Notes under the pieces: model-generated
Database searches by the model: none
Seen by the model: only the letters and a program-made list of their open reading frames with translations
Told to the model about the DNA's origin: nothing
Translations under genes and position numbers: made by a program
Part shown: in pieces, positions 1-5,905 of the stretch
How positions within the stretch are numbered: the first letter of the stretch is position 1
How the letters are laid out: every line of letters starts with the position of its first letter
Assembly: GCA_002385825.1 (NCBI GenBank)
Contig: DGEG01000037.1
Coordinates: 1 to 6,979 of the forward strand
Reading direction: 5' to 3'
DNA: 6,979 nt
Source: Firmicutes bacterium UBA3932
GTDB taxonomy: Bacteria; Bacillota; Clostridia; Peptostreptococcales; Anaerovoracaceae

Positions 1-31
1 CTTCATTTTACAATTCGCCTATTTTTGTTTA

Positions 32-60
32 TTGACATTTGTCGGAAAAATGTGCACAAT
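32..60 (+). promoter_or_regulatory. Predicted sigma-A promoter of the DUF134 regulator cluster
   Basis: A perfect -35 box TTGACA (32-37) is followed after 17 bases by CACAAT (55-60), a 4/6 match to TATAAT. Transcription would begin near 67, leaving a leader of about 85 bases before the chosen start codon at 152. The promoter sits inside the longest possible reading frame of the first gene, which argues against any start codon upstream of 152. A palindromic operator half-overlaps the -35 box, so the promoter is probably repressible. Confidence 0.65.
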
Positions 61-84
61 AGAAAATGAATATGACATATGTCA
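33..84. promoter_or_regulatory. Pair of palindromic operators, TGACATnTGTCr, 40 bp apart
   Basis: TGACATTTGTCG (33-44) and TGACATATGTCA (73-84) are two copies of one palindrome; the second is perfect over 12 bases. They match at 10 of 12 positions and their centres are exactly 40 bp apart, close to four helical turns, so proteins bound at both would face the same side of the DNA. The first copy covers the -35 box and the second lies just downstream of the predicted transcription start. This is a classic arrangement for repression, possibly with looping or cooperative binding. The obvious candidate ligand is the helix-turn-helix protein encoded directly downstream; that assignment is inference. 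Confidence 0.6.
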
Positions 85-151
85 GAAACCGCAGGCTCCG
101 GTTATCTTTGATTCTTGTGAAAATAAAATGATGCGGAGAGGTGTTAAGTTT

Positions 152-499
152 ATGCCTAGGCCGGTGAAATGGAGAAGAGTATGCTGCCTGCCTGAAAGCA
201 GTAGATTCGGGCCTCTTGATTCACATGCTGATTCTAGAGATTTCGTGAATATGACAGTAGATGAGTATGAAACCATAAGACTCATCGATTTGGAAGGGTT
301 CACACAGGAAGAGTGCGCAAACAAAATGGGCGTGGGACGCACCACCGTTCAAGGGATTTATTCGGAAGCGAGAAAAAAAATAGCCGAATCCCTTGTCAAC
401 GGCAAGGTGCTTTTGATTGAAGGCGGGGAATACCGTCTTTGCGAAGGCATGGGAAACGGTTGCGGAAGAGGCTGCCACAGGCATAGGCGCAGACAGTAG
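152..499 (+). CDS. DUF134 (UPF0251) family DNA-binding protein, probable autoregulator
   Basis: Small predicted transcription factor of 115 residues. It opens with the family signature MPRPVKWRRVCCLPE, followed by FGP near residues 19-21. A sigma-70 region 4-like helix-turn-helix spans about residues 48-85 (GFTQEECANKMGVGRTTVQ). The reading frame is open back to position 32, but ATG 152 is chosen because DUF134 proteins normally begin MPRP, because GGAGAGG (135-141) sits 10 bases upstream, and because the frame upstream runs through the promoter. The last 20 residues are rich in Cys, Gly, His and Arg (CEGMGNGCGRGCHRHRRRQ), which could bind a metal or an Fe-S cluster; with the CC pair at residues 11-12 this suggests metal or redox sensing, an inference. 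It is followed 45 bases later by the MBL-fold gene. Family membership is confident; ligand and targets are unknown. Confidence 0.9.
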   Translation: MPRPVKWRRVCCLPESSRFGPLDSHADSRDFVNMTVDEYETIRLIDLEGFTQEECANKMGVGRTTVQGIYSEARKKIAESLVNGKVLLIEGGEYRLCEGMGNGCGRGCHRHRRRQ

Positions 500-544
500 A
501 AAAGCGATGGAATTGCTATTAAAAGAAGGCGGTGGGCCAAAATC

Positions 545-1369
545 ATGATTATCAAAACTTTAGTGGAGAACACATCGGTATCGAAGGATTTGGGCAGCGA
601 ACATGGGCTCAGCCTTTATATTGAGGCAAACGGACGAAAGATCTTATTCGATGTAGGGGCCAGCGAACTGTTTTTTGAAAACGCCAAGAAGTTGAACGTG
701 GATATTTCAGACGTGGATTATCTGGTAATTTCCCACGGGCATTATGACCACGGCGGCGGGTTAGAGGCTTTTTTACAGGAGAACAAAAAAGCCGAGGTAT
801 TCTTGCAACGCCTTGCTTTCGGAAAATATTACGCCATACGGCCGAACCATGAATTGTCATATGTCGGTCTTGATGAAAAGCTGAAACAGAACAGGCAAAT
901 AGTGTTTGTGACGGATCGGTTTTTTATCAGCAGAGGTATTCATGTTTTCACAAACATCGTTCAAAAAGAACCCATACCGGTGTCAAATCGCGTTTTGCTC
1001 ATGGAGAGAAACGGGGAAAGGATGCAGGATACTTTTAACCACGAGCAGGTTCTCATAATCGAGGAGGCTGGGAAAACGCTTTTGGTAACGGGATGTGCCC
1101 ACAATGGGATAGTTAATATTCTGGAACATTTTCATTACTTTACGGGGCGGATGCCTGATTATGTAATAGGCGGTTTCCATCTTTCCAGCCCCACGTCGGA
1201 CGCGAGTGAAAGTTTTGAGAAAATCGATGAAATAGGCAAGTACTTGCTTTCGACAAATGCAAAGTATTATACCTGCCACTGCACAGGCATGGAACCCTAT
1301 CACAGGCTAAAGGCTGTTATGGGCGATAGCATCGAATACCTGGCAACAGGCAGTGAAATAACAATCTAA
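545..1369 (+). CDS. MBL-fold metallohydrolase, dihydropterin ribofuranosyl-aminobenzene phosphate synthase-like subfamily
   Basis: Cytoplasmic metallo-beta-lactamase-fold protein of 274 residues, the usual length for this subfamily. The dinuclear metal motif SHGHYDHGGG is at residues 63-72 (ligand candidates H64, H66, D68, H69). Further subfamily marks are TGCAHNGIVNI at 182-192 (H186), GGFHL at 209-213 (H212) and TCHCTG at 243-248 (H245). Members are often annotated by resemblance to an archaeal methanopterin-pathway enzyme, but a clostridial organism gives no reason to expect that reaction, so the substrate is unknown. AGGCGGTGG (527-535), one base off AGGAGGTGG, precedes the ATG by 9 bases. 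The gene most likely shares a transcript with the upstream DUF134 gene; this pairing is one I associate with Mo/Fe-cofactor-like gene sets in anaerobes. The extra Cys residues around H186 and H245 may support redox sensitivity. Confidence 0.87.
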   Translation: MIIKTLVENTSVSKDLGSEHGLSLYIEANGRKILFDVGASELFFENAKKLNVDISDVDYLVISHGHYDHGGGLEAFLQENKKAEVFLQRLAFGKYYAIRPNHELSYVGLDEKLKQNRQIVFVTDRFFISRGIHVFTNIVQKEPIPVSNRVLLMERNGERMQDTFNHEQVLIIEEAGKTLLVTGCAHNGIVNILEHFHYFTGRMPDYVIGGFHLSSPTSDASESFEKIDEIGKYLLSTNAKYYTCHCTGMEPYHRLKAVMGDSIEYLATGSEITI

Positions 1370-1370
1370 A

Positions 1371-1468
1371 GACAGTCCCCTCTGATTTCTTGATATATGT
1401 GGATAATAGGGCTAAAATAGTTGATGGAGCGACAAAAAATCAAAAGAGACTGTCCTTTTCGATTTTTT
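1371..1468. repeat. Dispersed inverted-repeat element (copy 1), between MBL and DUF364 genes
   Basis: The arm GACAGTCCCCTCTGATTT (1371-1388) starts one base after the MBL gene's stop codon. It is the inverted complement, at 15 of 18 positions, of AAATCAAAAGAGACTGTC (1437-1454). The right arm runs into CTTTTCGATTTTTT (1455-1468), which can itself pair with AAAAAATCAAAAG (1434-1446). Positions 1445-1467 match the complement of 6000-6022 at 18 of 23 bases, so a second copy of the same family lies near the ureohydrolase gene. It resembles a MITE- or REP-like non-autonomous element; no transposase is present. The element carries a promoter-like sequence between its arms. Confidence 0.6.
1390..1418 (+). 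promoter_or_regulatory. Predicted sigma-A promoter inside the repeat, for the DUF364-PHP pair
   Basis: TTGATA (1390-1395) and TAAAAT (1413-1418) are each 5/6 matches to the sigma-A consensus and are separated by exactly 17 bases. Transcription would start near 1425, about 60 bases before the chosen start of the DUF364 gene. The predicted RNA would contain only the right arm of the surrounding inverted repeat. The match could be chance in AT-rich DNA. Confidence 0.45.
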
Positions 1469-1483
1469 GAAAGGGGGGCAAGG

Positions 1484-2227
1484 ATGATAGTTGATGAGCT
1501 GATCTATGAGGCTTTAGACAGGGTAGGCCGTCGCAAGATTAAGGATGTTCGAGTGGGACTTGGATATACTTGTGTTATGCTGGAGGATGACAATTGTGGG
1601 TTGGCTCTTACCTTTCGGGAGGATCTGGGAGATTGCTGCGGTGTTTTGAATGTAGCAGGCAATCTGATCGGAACCGGTGCTGACACAATTATACCCTGGG
1701 CAAAAGATAACCACAGGCTGAAAGCTGCGGTGGGGCTTGCCGCTATTAACGCAGTGTTAAACGATCCTCGAAAGAATTGGGATAAAGGGAATGTTTTGGA
1801 GGCTTTTACCCTTAACGAATCGGAAACCTTCGGCATGGTGGGCGCTTTTAACCCGATCATACCCAGAATTAAAGCCATGACGAAGAACATATATGTCTTT
1901 GAGCGGAAAGTACCGGAGGGAAGCGATTTATATCCTTCAGAATCGATTCCGCAACATCTCCCCAAATGCGATGTGGTTGTGTTAACTGCCACCAGCATTA
2001 TTAATCACACTATTGACGATATCGTTCCTCACCTAAAAAACGCCAGGGAAGCGTGTATCGTGGGACCGTCCACACCTCTTTGCCCTGAGGTGTTTAAGAA
2101 GTACAACATTACGCTTCTTGCCGGAAGCGTAGTAAAAAAACCAGAGTTTATCCTGCAAGTTATCAGCCAGGCAGGAGGTACCATGGCTATGAAACCGGGT
2201 CTTGACCAGGTTTTAGTGAGGACTTGA
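1484..2227 (+). CDS. DUF4213/DUF364 protein, putative heavy-metal chelation family
   Basis: Predicted cytoplasmic protein of 247 residues with an N-terminal DUF4213 region (about 5-85, enolase-N-terminal-like fold in the family) and a C-terminal DUF364 region (about 100-245, Rossmann-like fold). Visible family marks are GMVGAFNPI (117-125), LTATSIINHT (167-176) and VGPSTPLCPEVF (193-204). A Desulfitobacterium structure from this family led to the proposal of a heavy-metal chelation or cofactor role; the true substrate is not known. The frame is open to ATG codons at 1421 and 1424, but those 21 residues are encoded by the repeat element. AAGGGGGG (1471-1478) lies 5 bases before ATG 1484, which gives a normal family N-terminus (MIVDELIYEAL). 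CC at 51-52 and several other Cys residues are possible metal ligands. The PHP gene follows after 26 bases, probably in the same operon. Confidence 0.85.
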   Translation: MIVDELIYEALDRVGRRKIKDVRVGLGYTCVMLEDDNCGLALTFREDLGDCCGVLNVAGNLIGTGADTIIPWAKDNHRLKAAVGLAAINAVLNDPRKNWDKGNVLEAFTLNESETFGMVGAFNPIIPRIKAMTKNIYVFERKVPEGSDLYPSESIPQHLPKCDVVVLTATSIINHTIDDIVPHLKNAREACIVGPSTPLCPEVFKKYNITLLAGSVVKKPEFILQVISQAGGTMAMKPGLDQVLVRT

Positions 2228-2253
2228 AAGGAGCAAAAAGGAGCTAATAGTTT

Positions 2254-3108
2254 ATGGAGTATTTGAGGACGGATTATCATGTGCATCCGGATTATTCAAT
2301 CGACGCAGCTCCCGTGAAGATCAGGGAGTATTGTGAGAAGGCTTTGGAGTTAGATATAAAAGAAATCTGCTTTACGACCCATGTGGAGTTGGATCCGGCG
2401 CGCAGGGATATGGATAATTTCGTCTACTTAAATGGCGAAAAGGTGTCCGCTTTCAATTATGTTTGGCTGGACAACTATTTTGAAGAGATCGCCCGGGCTC
2501 AGGATGAGTTCGAACATGGGGATCTTAAAGTGAAGGCCGGAATTGAAATAGGGTACAATCAGGGATGCGAGATACATGTCGAATATATTGTAAACAACTA
2601 CCCCTTTGATTTTGTAATGGGTGCGATTCATTGTCTCGATCATATTGCAATTTCCTCCATGAAAGAGAGCCCTCGCTATTTTCAGAACAAGAGTTTGAAG
2701 GAATTGCGGGATGAGTATTTCACCATCCTGATGGAGATGGTGAAGACGGGATTCTTTGATTGCGTTGCCCATGTGGACCTGTATATTCGGTATGGAATCA
2801 GGGTTTACGGGTCTGATATATTTACCGTTCATCGCGGTGCCGTGGAACCGGTTTTTGAGGAAATGGCTCGCAGGAGGATGGGGCTGGAAATCAATACTTC
2901 CAGCCGTCATAGAGGGTTGGAGGAATTCCATCCTACCGAGGAGATACTCGATTTGGCTGTGAAGTCGGGGATTGAAGTTTATACGGTGGGTTCGGATGCT
3001 CATTCCCTTGATATCCTGGGATGTTACATAGATGAAGCCCTGAAAATACTCAAAGAACGCAATCTGCGCAATCACGTTTATACCCGGAGGAAAGCCACTC
3101 CTTTCTAA
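2254..3108 (+). CDS. PHP-domain phosphoesterase, histidinol-phosphatase (HisJ/HisK) type
   Basis: Metal-dependent phosphoesterase of 284 residues with all PHP motifs in order: DYHVHPDYS (7-15; H9, H11), TTHVE (41-45; H43), GIEIGY (96-101; E98), GAIHCLD (123-129; H126), VAHVDLYIRY (171-180; H173) and VGSDAHS (245-251; D248, H250). These would form a trinuclear metal site that hydrolyses a phosphate monoester. Family members are commonly called histidinol-phosphatase, the last phosphatase step of histidine synthesis, but no other his gene is in the window. The context (regulator, metal hydrolase, DUF364) fits a different phosphorylated substrate equally well. AAGGAG (2238-2243) lies 10 bases before the ATG. 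This is the last gene of the + strand cluster; a bidirectional terminator follows 44 bases after the stop. Fold and activity class are confident, substrate is not. Confidence 0.87.
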   Translation: MEYLRTDYHVHPDYSIDAAPVKIREYCEKALELDIKEICFTTHVELDPARRDMDNFVYLNGEKVSAFNYVWLDNYFEEIARAQDEFEHGDLKVKAGIEIGYNQGCEIHVEYIVNNYPFDFVMGAIHCLDHIAISSMKESPRYFQNKSLKELRDEYFTILMEMVKTGFFDCVAHVDLYIRYGIRVYGSDIFTVHRGAVEPVFEEMARRRMGLEINTSSRHRGLEEFHPTEEILDLAVKSGIEVYTVGSDAHSLDILGCYIDEALKILKERNLRNHVYTRRKATPF

Positions 3109-3152
3109 TGAGGATTGCCTGCGTTCTGATATGAGTATTTGCTAAATAATAA

Positions 3153-3186
3153 AGACCGCGCAATTAAACAGATGCGGTCTCTTTTT
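3153..3186. terminator. Bidirectional intrinsic terminator between convergent genes
   Basis: AGACCGC (3153-3159) pairs with GCGGTCT (3174-3180) across a 14-base loop. On the + strand it is followed by CTTTTTAAT. On the - strand the same stem is followed by TTATTATTT, so it can stop both the PHP transcript and the inositol-operon transcript that converge here. Confidence 0.75.
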
Positions 3187-3205
3187 AATATGGCTTACGC
3201 ACATT

Positions 3206-4537
3206 TTAATATTGTCTTCGCACATTGTATAATCGATAGAAGGTTTGCAAGTGAGTGATAACTGCAAGTACTATCAGAGCTGCGGGCAATAAATTAATAA
3301 TACCTCCCAGCATGATAATAAACAATCTCACGTCACGATTTGCGGCGAAATAACGAAGCGGGCCGTCGTGCATTCCGGAAATAAAAGGTTGACCGTAAAC
3401 GTTGCGGTATTTTTCTTTGAAAAGCATGGACATAGGCAAACCGGCAAGAACCGTGGCGCCCACCAACAGTGCTGTCATATGGCCGGTGGAGGAATACCAT
3501 GAATAGGTCATTCCCATTACAATCAGGTAATCTCCGTAGCGGTCGAGAATAGAGTCAAATAACTCGCCGAATTTGCTCTTTAAAAACTTCAACCGCGCGA
3601 TTTCGCCGTCAACGCCGTCGAGGATGGAAGTGAATTGGGCCAACAATCCTCCTGCGATGGGACTTGAGACGGCGAAGCAAATTGCCGAAGCTGCTGAAAC
3701 CAAAAGAGATATAAATGTAATCTGATTCGGCGTTATTCTTGTGGGAGCTAAAAGTTTTGTTATCTTGAGGGAAACTTTTCGATTGATGGTTCGTGAAATA
3801 ATGCCGTCTTTAGGCGGTATCAGCGATTTTAAGAGCACCTTTTCGCACTGTTTGTAGCTTTGATAATCATCCACATCTATCCAGTTGTTTTCCATGAAAT
3901 GCAGCTTGACCTTGCCATGCTCTGCCATGAGGTTTACCGAATCGGTGAGGGTGAAGGCTCCTTTATCAATGGATTTAGAGAGGGCTTCCAATAATGCGCC
4001 GGTACCCATAAAAAGGCCGCAATCTACCGCATTAAAATCCTCCAACCCTTTTCCGAGCTTGATGGCAAGGTTGTTCTCGGCTTTTACTTTGGTGCACTCC
4101 TCAAGGTCATATACCTGATCCAAGCGTTTGTCCGAAGCGAGAAGCAACTCGTCGTCGTTGATATCTTCTGCAGCAGCAATGAAGGATTTCAGCGCATCCG
4201 GTTCAAAAATATGGTCGGACATCATCAATATAAATTTTTCGCCACGCTGGTATTCTTTGCGGAAGGTATGGGCCGATACACCATTGCCCAGCTTCCAGTC
4301 GGGATTGTGCAAATATTTGATTTGTACCCCGAGGCTGTCGCCGTTTCCTAAATGATTCTGAATTTCATCGTCATAACAGCCGGTGATAATTACGAATTCA
4401 TTTACTCCGCATTGGCGGAGGAACAGAATATTACGCTCTATGAGGGATAGTCCCAATAAGCGTACAAGAGGCTTGGGCCGCTTGAATTGCGGCCGCAGCC
4501 TCTCGCCTGCTCCTGCAGCTAACAAAACAGCTCTCAT
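3206..4537 (-). CDS. Bifunctional CTP:inositol-1-phosphate cytidylyltransferase / CDP-inositol:inositol-1-phosphate transferase (IPCT/DIPPS)
   Basis: Fusion protein of 443 residues. Residues 1-235 form a nucleotidyltransferase domain: LAAGAGERLRP (6-16) is the nucleotide-binding loop, KPLV (22-25) follows, and D108 in MMSDH is a likely metal ligand. Residues 250-443 are a membrane CDP-alcohol phosphotransferase whose motif fits D-G-x2-A-R-x8-G-x3-D-x3-D exactly (D310, G311, A314, R315, G324, D328, D332), with hydrophobic helices near 274-300, 336-346, 354-372 and 404-430. In thermophiles this fusion makes CDP-inositol and joins it to inositol-1-phosphate, giving phosphorylated di-myo-inositol phosphate. 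The start overlaps the stop of the inositol-phosphate synthase gene (TAATG), with GGAAGGA just upstream, so translation is probably coupled. The partner gene makes the inositol assignment strong, though a different acceptor alcohol cannot be excluded. Length and motifs look intact. Confidence 0.88.
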   Translation of the reverse strand: MRAVLLAAGAGERLRPQFKRPKPLVRLLGLSLIERNILFLRQCGVNEFVIITGCYDDEIQNHLGNGDSLGVQIKYLHNPDWKLGNGVSAHTFRKEYQRGEKFILMMSDHIFEPDALKSFIAAAEDINDDELLLASDKRLDQVYDLEECTKVKAENNLAIKLGKGLEDFNAVDCGLFMGTGALLEALSKSIDKGAFTLTDSVNLMAEHGKVKLHFMENNWIDVDDYQSYKQCEKVLLKSLIPPKDGIISRTINRKVSLKITKLLAPTRITPNQITFISLLVSAASAICFAVSSPIAGGLLAQFTSILDGVDGEIARLKFLKSKFGELFDSILDRYGDYLIVMGMTYSWYSSTGHMTALLVGATVLAGLPMSMLFKEKYRNVYGQPFISGMHDGPLRYFAANRDVRLFIIMLGGIINLLPAALIVLAVITHLQTFYRLYNVRRQY

Positions 4538-5628
4538 TACCGTTCCTTCCTACCTTCAACAAACTCTGCAACCATCTTTTTGGCTTCGGTATCCGTGTAC
4601 TGAATCGGCGGGGATTTCATTGTAAAGGCTGAAATGGAGTACAGCGGGCCACCGATTTTGCGATCCAGTGCCAACTTCATGCAGCGAATGGCGTCGATCA
4701 TCACGCCGCCGCTGTTCGGAGCGTCTTCTACGGAAAGTTTCACATCTACTGTCAGAGGAACGTTGCCAAAGCCTCTTCCTTCAAGTCTTATGAAGCAGAT
4801 TTTGTTGTCGTTCAGCCAGGGCACGTAATCGCTGGGGCCGATATGTATGTTTTCACTGGGCATAGCTACCTTCAGCTCGGACTGTACCGACTGGGTCTTG
4901 GATTTTTTCTTTGATTCAAGCCTGTTGCGATTGAGCATGTTCATGAAGTCGGTATTTCCGCCGAAGTTCAGCTGATATGTACGATCTACGCTGACGCCCC
5001 GATTTTCAAACAGTTTGGTCAGGGTTCGGTGTATAATGGTTGCACCTACCTGGCTTTTAACATCGTCACCTATGATGGGGATGTTTTTATCTTGGAACTT
5101 CTTTGCCCATTCTTCATCCGAAGCGATGAAAACCGGCATAGCATTGATGAAGCCTACATTTGCTTCAAGACATGCTTCAGCATAAAACTTTGCGGCTTTT
5201 TCTGATCCGACGGGCAAATAGTTGATGAGGATGTCAGCTCCGCTATCTTTCAGGACTTTTACTACATCACAGGGTTTCTCATCGGCTATGAGGAAGTTCT
5301 TATCTTGGCTTTCATCGGTCATATGCTCCGAGATACCGTCCAGAACCTCCCCCATCTGTACCTTTACAGGATAATCCGGAAGTTTTTCATAAAAGACTTT
5401 AGCGCAGTTGGGCTTTGCAAAAATCGCTTCTTTGAGGCTCTTGCCTACCTTGCGCTTGTCCACATCAAAGGCTGCAACAACGTTTACATCAGCAGGTGTG
5501 TAACCGCCCAGATTGTAGTCGATGAGCCCTATAGTGTTTTCCGGAGATACTTTATACATCTCGAGTCCTTGCAACAGGGCACTTGCGCAGTTACCCACAC
5601 CTACGATAGCAATATTAATTCTCGACAT
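4537..5628 (-). CDS. ino1: myo-Inositol-1-phosphate synthase
   Basis: NAD-dependent isomerase of 363 residues converting glucose-6-phosphate to inositol-1-phosphate (1L, also named 3-phosphate), in the cytoplasm. It matches the short prokaryotic class. The Rossmann glycine motif VGVGNCASAL is at 9-18, followed by the active-site segment GDDVKSQVGATIIHR (187-201), LNFGGNTDFMNM (220-231) and the C-terminal EDAPNSGGVMIDAIR (301-315). An ATG at 5646 is in frame but lies upstream of the ribosome binding site; AGGAGGT (5641-5635) is 6 bases before ATG 5628, and MSRINIAIVGVG is a normal N-terminus. The gene overlaps the downstream IPCT/DIPPS gene by one base, so the two steps are made together. Expression is probably controlled by a long 5' leader with a terminator (see 5629-5899). 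Family assignment is secure. Confidence 0.94.
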   Translation of the reverse strand: MSRINIAIVGVGNCASALLQGLEMYKVSPENTIGLIDYNLGGYTPADVNVVAAFDVDKRKVGKSLKEAIFAKPNCAKVFYEKLPDYPVKVQMGEVLDGISEHMTDESQDKNFLIADEKPCDVVKVLKDSGADILINYLPVGSEKAAKFYAEACLEANVGFINAMPVFIASDEEWAKKFQDKNIPIIGDDVKSQVGATIIHRTLTKLFENRGVSVDRTYQLNFGGNTDFMNMLNRNRLESKKKSKTQSVQSELKVAMPSENIHIGPSDYVPWLNDNKICFIRLEGRGFGNVPLTVDVKLSVEDAPNSGGVMIDAIRCMKLALDRKIGGPLYSISAFTMKSPPIQYTDTEAKKMVAEFVEGRKER

Positions 5629-5657
5629 AAAAATACCTCCTAACATCTAAATTTATT

Positions 5658-5676
5658 TAACTCAAATAGTGAGTTA
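5658..5676. promoter_or_regulatory. Palindrome TAACTCA-N5-TGAGTTA just upstream of the ino1 ribosome binding site
   Basis: Two perfect 7-base arms (5658-5664 and 5670-5676) surround a 5-base centre, ending 17 bases before the Shine-Dalgarno sequence. As DNA, the 19-bp symmetric layout fits a dimeric repressor operator. As RNA, it forms a small hairpin that could shield or stabilise the leader. The sequence does not decide between these. Confidence 0.4.
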
Positions 5677-5743
5677 GTCATAAATGGATGAATATTATCT
5701 TATTTGTTGTGGTTTTGCTACGTTAAAAGATTGCTTTGCACAT

Positions 5744-5770
5744 AAAAAGCACTTCCTAATTGGAAGTGCT
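5744..5770 (-). terminator. Intrinsic terminator in the ino1 leader, overlapped by an antiterminator
   Basis: Read on the - strand, AGCACTTCC (5770-5762), loop AATTA (5761-5757) and GGAAGTGCT (5756-5748) form a perfect 9-bp stem that runs into TTTTTA. It lies about 115 bases upstream of the ino1 start but downstream of the only good promoter found, so the operon must read through it. ACTTCCAATTA (5767-5757), its 5' arm plus loop, is perfectly complementary to TAATTGGAAGT (5797-5787), which gives an alternative, terminator-breaking fold. It could also simply end transcripts arriving from the ureohydrolase gene. Confidence 0.8.
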
Positions 5771-5905
5771 CGCCAATAGTGATAATACTTCCAATTAATC
5801 AGTCAAAAATTAATTAAGATTATTAATATTGAAAGAATTAGTCCGGACAATTCGGACTTTTAGAAAAAAAGCGTTAGCACTTGCCATTAAATGCTGCTGA
5901 TAAGT

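Larger units (their letters stand above)
5629..5899 (-). promoter_or_regulatory. Long structured 5' leader of the inositol operon, putative attenuator or riboswitch of unrecognised class
   Basis: This is most of the 416-base gap between the ureohydrolase and ino1. A transcript from the promoter at 5906-5934 would cross, in order: a weak 5-bp stem with a U7 run (5882-5864); a 6-bp stem, AGTCCG/CGGACT (5858-5840); an AU-rich stem (5817-5791); an 11-bp antiterminator candidate (5797-5787 with 5767-5757); a strong terminator (5770-5744); and a 7-bp palindrome (5676-5658) just before the ribosome binding site. The stems at 5817-5791, 5797-5757 and 5770-5748 share bases and so exclude each other. 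I see no T-box signature (AGGGTGGNACCGCG) and do not recognise another riboswitch class. That it responds to a ligand, tRNA, protein or temperature is inference. Confidence 0.55.

Noticed and set aside
32..151. N-terminal 40-residue extension of the DUF134 reading frame
   Set aside because: It overlaps the promoter and both operators, lacks a ribosome binding site and family similarity, and the family normally starts MPRP at 152.
1421..1483. 21-residue N-terminal extension of the DUF364 frame from ATG 1421 or 1424
   Set aside because: It is encoded by repeat-element DNA, while a strong ribosome binding site directly precedes ATG 1484.
2428..3075. 215-residue open frame on the - strand opposite the PHP gene
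   Set aside because: The PHP gene on the other strand has all catalytic motifs; the antisense frame shows no family features.
5305..5643. 112-residue open frame on the + strand opposite ino1
   Set aside because: It is antisense to a well-supported enzyme gene, has no recognisable domain and no ribosome binding site of note; it is a shadow frame.
5723..5743. Six-codon mini-ORF (MCKAIF) just after the ino1-leader terminator, with AGGA in the terminator's 3' arm
   Set aside because: Too short and too easily produced by chance; no independent support.
5748..5797. T-box riboswitch interpretation of the ino1-leader terminator/antiterminator
   Set aside because: The conserved T-box sequence is missing, and the downstream genes are not aminoacyl-tRNA synthetase, amino-acid synthesis or transport genes.
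5810..5887. 25-codon leader-peptide candidate on the - strand (MASANAFFLKVRI...), with five Asn codons among its last nine, ending at the first AU-rich stem of the ino1 leader
   Set aside because: No Shine-Dalgarno sequence, and its ATG would lie only about 12 bases from the predicted transcription start. Asn (AAT) richness is expected from AT-rich DNA. It would become interesting only if conserved in relatives.
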